This document shows, one piece after another, positions 61,154 to 64,000 of a DNA stretch of 64,000 nt. A program made the position numbers and the translations under genes. Each line of letters opens with the position of its first letter. Position 1 is the first letter of the stretch. The stretch comes from Sphagnum compactum (taxonomy: Eukaryota > Bryophyta > Sphagnopsida > Sphagnales), in the NCBI GenBank assembly GCA_965153455.1, contig OZ234497.1, positions 19,399,872 through 19,463,871 of the forward strand. The letters are read 5' to 3'. The notes below the pieces were generated by a model. It ran no database searches, was not told where the DNA came from, and saw only the letters and a list, made by a program, of their open reading frames with translations.

Positions 61154-64000
61154 CTAAAGTATGGTCCATTTTCCCTGAGTGAAATTGTTATTCCTGTAAC
61201 TGTTTGTCACCAAATCAATTAAAGAATATTACAAATTGTGAGAACCTCTTCACCTCACCCTCTTCACCTCGGCTAATACCCCTTCTTCCTAAGAGCATGG
61301 GTAGCTATTTTTGGTTCATGTCTATTGTACTCACCAAGTGCCAAGAGATTCTGAGAGTCGTATAGAGTACACACTTACAGAGCGGCCTTACAGTTCTACT
61401 GTTGGACCCTCACTTGGTTCCACACTATGATTGAGTAATGGAGGAAGGAATTTTGGTATTTCTTCCTTCTTCTTTCACCCGCATACAATCTCCACCATTA
61501 TTTACACAATCGTGCAGGCCATTATCACTTGTACAACCCATTATAATCTCTTCAGAATTGGGTGGTTAAGAGAACAATTTACTCTCTGTGATAAAAGAAA
61601 AATTCACTCAACAAAGCCTTCCTTGATTCTGCAACATCATGGAACAGTTAGTAATTACACCGGCCAAAACACCCAAGCTCCCAGTTATCCATCCACACAT
61701 CCTTCCTTGAGGGAATTGTATGACCCCCCCCCCCCCACCCATCACAGCACTATCCATTGCAAACCCGTTACAACTCGCTTTGGGTGAACAAGTACCTTCG
61801 TTGGTACCATGGTAAAAATACCAACATCCATTTAAATTATTTCTAAATATTGCAATATCCTATCCTTTTACTAAATCTAACATTTTTTGAGCTTAATATG
61901 GCGCCACTAAGAGGCCTCACTCAACAAGGGAAACATAATAAGTGGGACGGTTGTACCCCATCCATCCTCCATGGTGTGCTGGTGGGTGGGTATCATCCAT
62001 CCCTTTGGACCGACAAAATGTTGTGGGTTAAGCTCTCTAGCCAAATTTTTCAGAAAATTCAATAAGTAGCAGGTAAGATGATAATAACCTTATTGATAAC
62101 CTTACTAAAAGGTTCAATGTTTTCTCAACAACCACCCAACAACGGGTGGTACCATCCCATGGATTGGCATAATAATAGCACCTACCAATTGCCATGACAA
62201 GATGTGATTGAGGGGATTTGTGATGTTAAATGCACTTGATTTAGGTACATAATAAGACCTCTGATTCAATTTGTATGATCAAAAAAACTGGGGAGCCATT
62301 TGGTGTCTTCTATTGAATGAGTAACATTTATCACAAGTTGAAGATCATCACAATCGTAGTTCCTTTCCTGGGTGCCTCCTTCCTTCCTTCCTTCCTTCCT
62401 TCAAAGCTTCTTGAGATGTTCCGTACTTCAATTTTTATGGTTGATAGGAGCTTACAATGTCGGTCACTTCAAAACCCATTGTAACGAATTATTAACTTCA
62501 CTCATGAGTCGCAGCATCCGTAGCAGGCAGCAATAGTCATTCCCAAAAGGGCAAAATGTGAAATAAGCGAAGGCTCTTTCAAGTACCGAGGACAAGTTTC
62601 ACCCAATCTCCAGCATTTGGTTGTAAAGGTGTGCCATACACATAACTGCCATGTCATCAGGTTGCATGACACACATTACATGTCACATTCATACCATTAC
62701 CATGTCACACATGTGTGACGACGAGTGTTGGGCATGTTGTCAAGTTTGCTCTTTGTTACAAATTACTATTCAACAGCTCATCCCAATTTACAACTGGGAA
62801 ATATTATTCTTATGTAACATGTTACATGCAATGCATTCTACTTCTTTCTCTCAAATGAGTTAGACTATATATATATATATACACATTAGACATCACATTA
62901 CTAGATGTTATTTTTATTATATCGCATCAAGAAAATATGTTGTAGAAGATGCATTTTTACCACATCATGCTTTGGCAAATGTTAGTTACTTTTGCGGATT
63001 GTCACATGTCACAAGTTCCCTTCAAAAACATGAATATATGACATCATACAAATTATAAGTTACTCCATGGTACACTAGTCTAAGGATTAGTGGTGAGTTC
63101 TGATCTAATGTGCTGCATGCATGCACAGAGTCTTACATGACCATCAAGTGGCGCAATCGTGCATTGCAATAGGGAAGTTACTGGCCATGTGGTCATATGA
63201 CATGACATGGCAGCCCATGTTACAAAGTTTCTGTAACTTGCATACATGGTAGGAACACAGAATTGGGGAAAACATAAGAAACCAAGTGGCACATGAACAA
63301 GCACTGTGGAACCCACCAAATGCTGATGCGCTGTTGATGTGGTGACTTTTTTGTACTTGGCAAAATGAACTTGTCAACCCTTTGCTTGCTTAACATTAGA
63401 CTCAGCAAAACCTTCACATTTGATCTCTCTCTGATTGCCCAATCTGAATTGCCATTTAAGCAATTGGACTCAGATATCAACTGAAAGCAGAGTCTAGCAA
63501 TCAGCCACCGAAAACAGTGTGTTCGAGAAGGAACGAGATATTTGCAAATCACCATTGATGGAGGATCATGATCCACCAATTGCATTCTTCATTGCCACAT
63601 ATTGAGCTAGGCTAATCCTTTTGATTTATACAATTCCCATTTGGTATTCAATGATTGACAAACCTCACTGAACATCATGGTGCACTGGACTTGCACTCTG
63701 CACATACCCGAAGACCTAATTCACAGATAAAATCTTGGGTTGAGTCTATCAAGACATACCTGAGAAATGATTGCAATCCTCCTGCACTTTAATTGACACC
63801 AGATGCATCCAAATTGTGGACAAAAGCTATGTGGTATACCCTCCAGGATAACAACCTGTGTGAAATTTTCATTTTCAGCTGCAGTAGATTTCTTTGACAT
63901 TTTCAGAGAAATGTGGTGGTCTCAGTATCTCAGCTGATATGTATTGAAACGTGCAATCACACTATTCAACGGACTCTCAGTTGTTCCCTGAAACTAGCAA
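61154..64000. other. Intergenic DNA to window end, no gene supported
   Basis: Composition is less AT-rich than the desert to the left, and the 3' end could be flank of a gene outside the window. Contains a C-run at 61724-61736, (CTTC)n at 62383-62402 and (TA)n at 62866-62881. Frames of up to about 120 codons (plus 61431-61787, minus 63220-63585) have no motifs. Confidence 0.5.

Noticed and set aside
1-64000. tRNA and rRNA genes
   Set aside because: I looked for the conserved GTTCRANNC box and rRNA core words and saw no convincing match. A covariance-model search would be decisive and was not possible here.

Overview
This is nuclear DNA from a land plant. The evidence is two spliced genes of plant-only or plant-typical families, AT-rich repeat-laden intergenic DNA that looks poor in CpG, and abundant microsatellites and CTAG runs. 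The species cannot be fixed from the sequence. The unusually long, low-complexity first gene and the repeat style make a non-seed plant (bryophyte, lycophyte or fern) my preferred guess, at low confidence. I see no bacterial, organellar or viral genes, no rRNA and no CRISPR array.

Layout. 1-16.35 kb is intergenic. It opens with a 56-bp minisatellite, then a moderately GC-rich unassigned block with CTAG runs and an 84-nt near-perfect hairpin (0.4-2.75 kb). A pair of ~300-bp direct repeats follows, flanking 1.56 kb (3.6-5.75 kb), and then AT-rich DNA with further tandem arrays. 16.35-31.7 kb holds gene 1 on the plus strand: a CG-rich promoter zone, a ~2 kb leader, and six coding exons for about 2,920 residues. 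The protein has the N-terminal FxIR...WPF block, a C2HC zinc finger, a following (K/R)xMxDxxAxA-type block and the RLMGK motif that I recall from the plant HAPLESS 8 (HAP8) family. 34.6-37.8 kb holds gene 2 on the minus strand: six coding exons encoding a 507-residue MYB-CC (PHR1-like/PHL) transcription factor, with 5' leader and promoter out to about 38.8 kb. The two genes are convergent, with 2.9 kb of shared 3' flank. 39-64 kb is intergenic again: microsatellites, a duplicated ~150-bp repeat, several short tandem duplications, a long AT-rich desert (about 48-60 kb) and a 363-bp MITE-like element at 60.8-61.15 kb.

How the genes relate. Nothing shows that they act together. One is a GARP/MYB-CC DNA-binding factor of the family that regulates phosphate-starvation and related responses. 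The other is a large, mostly disordered nuclear-type protein with a possible ubiquitin-binding finger and two SUMO-interaction-like motifs. All exon boundaries are inferred by eye from splice-site motifs plus reading-phase agreement, so they are predictions; most are mutually consistent in phase, and the ambiguous ones are flagged.
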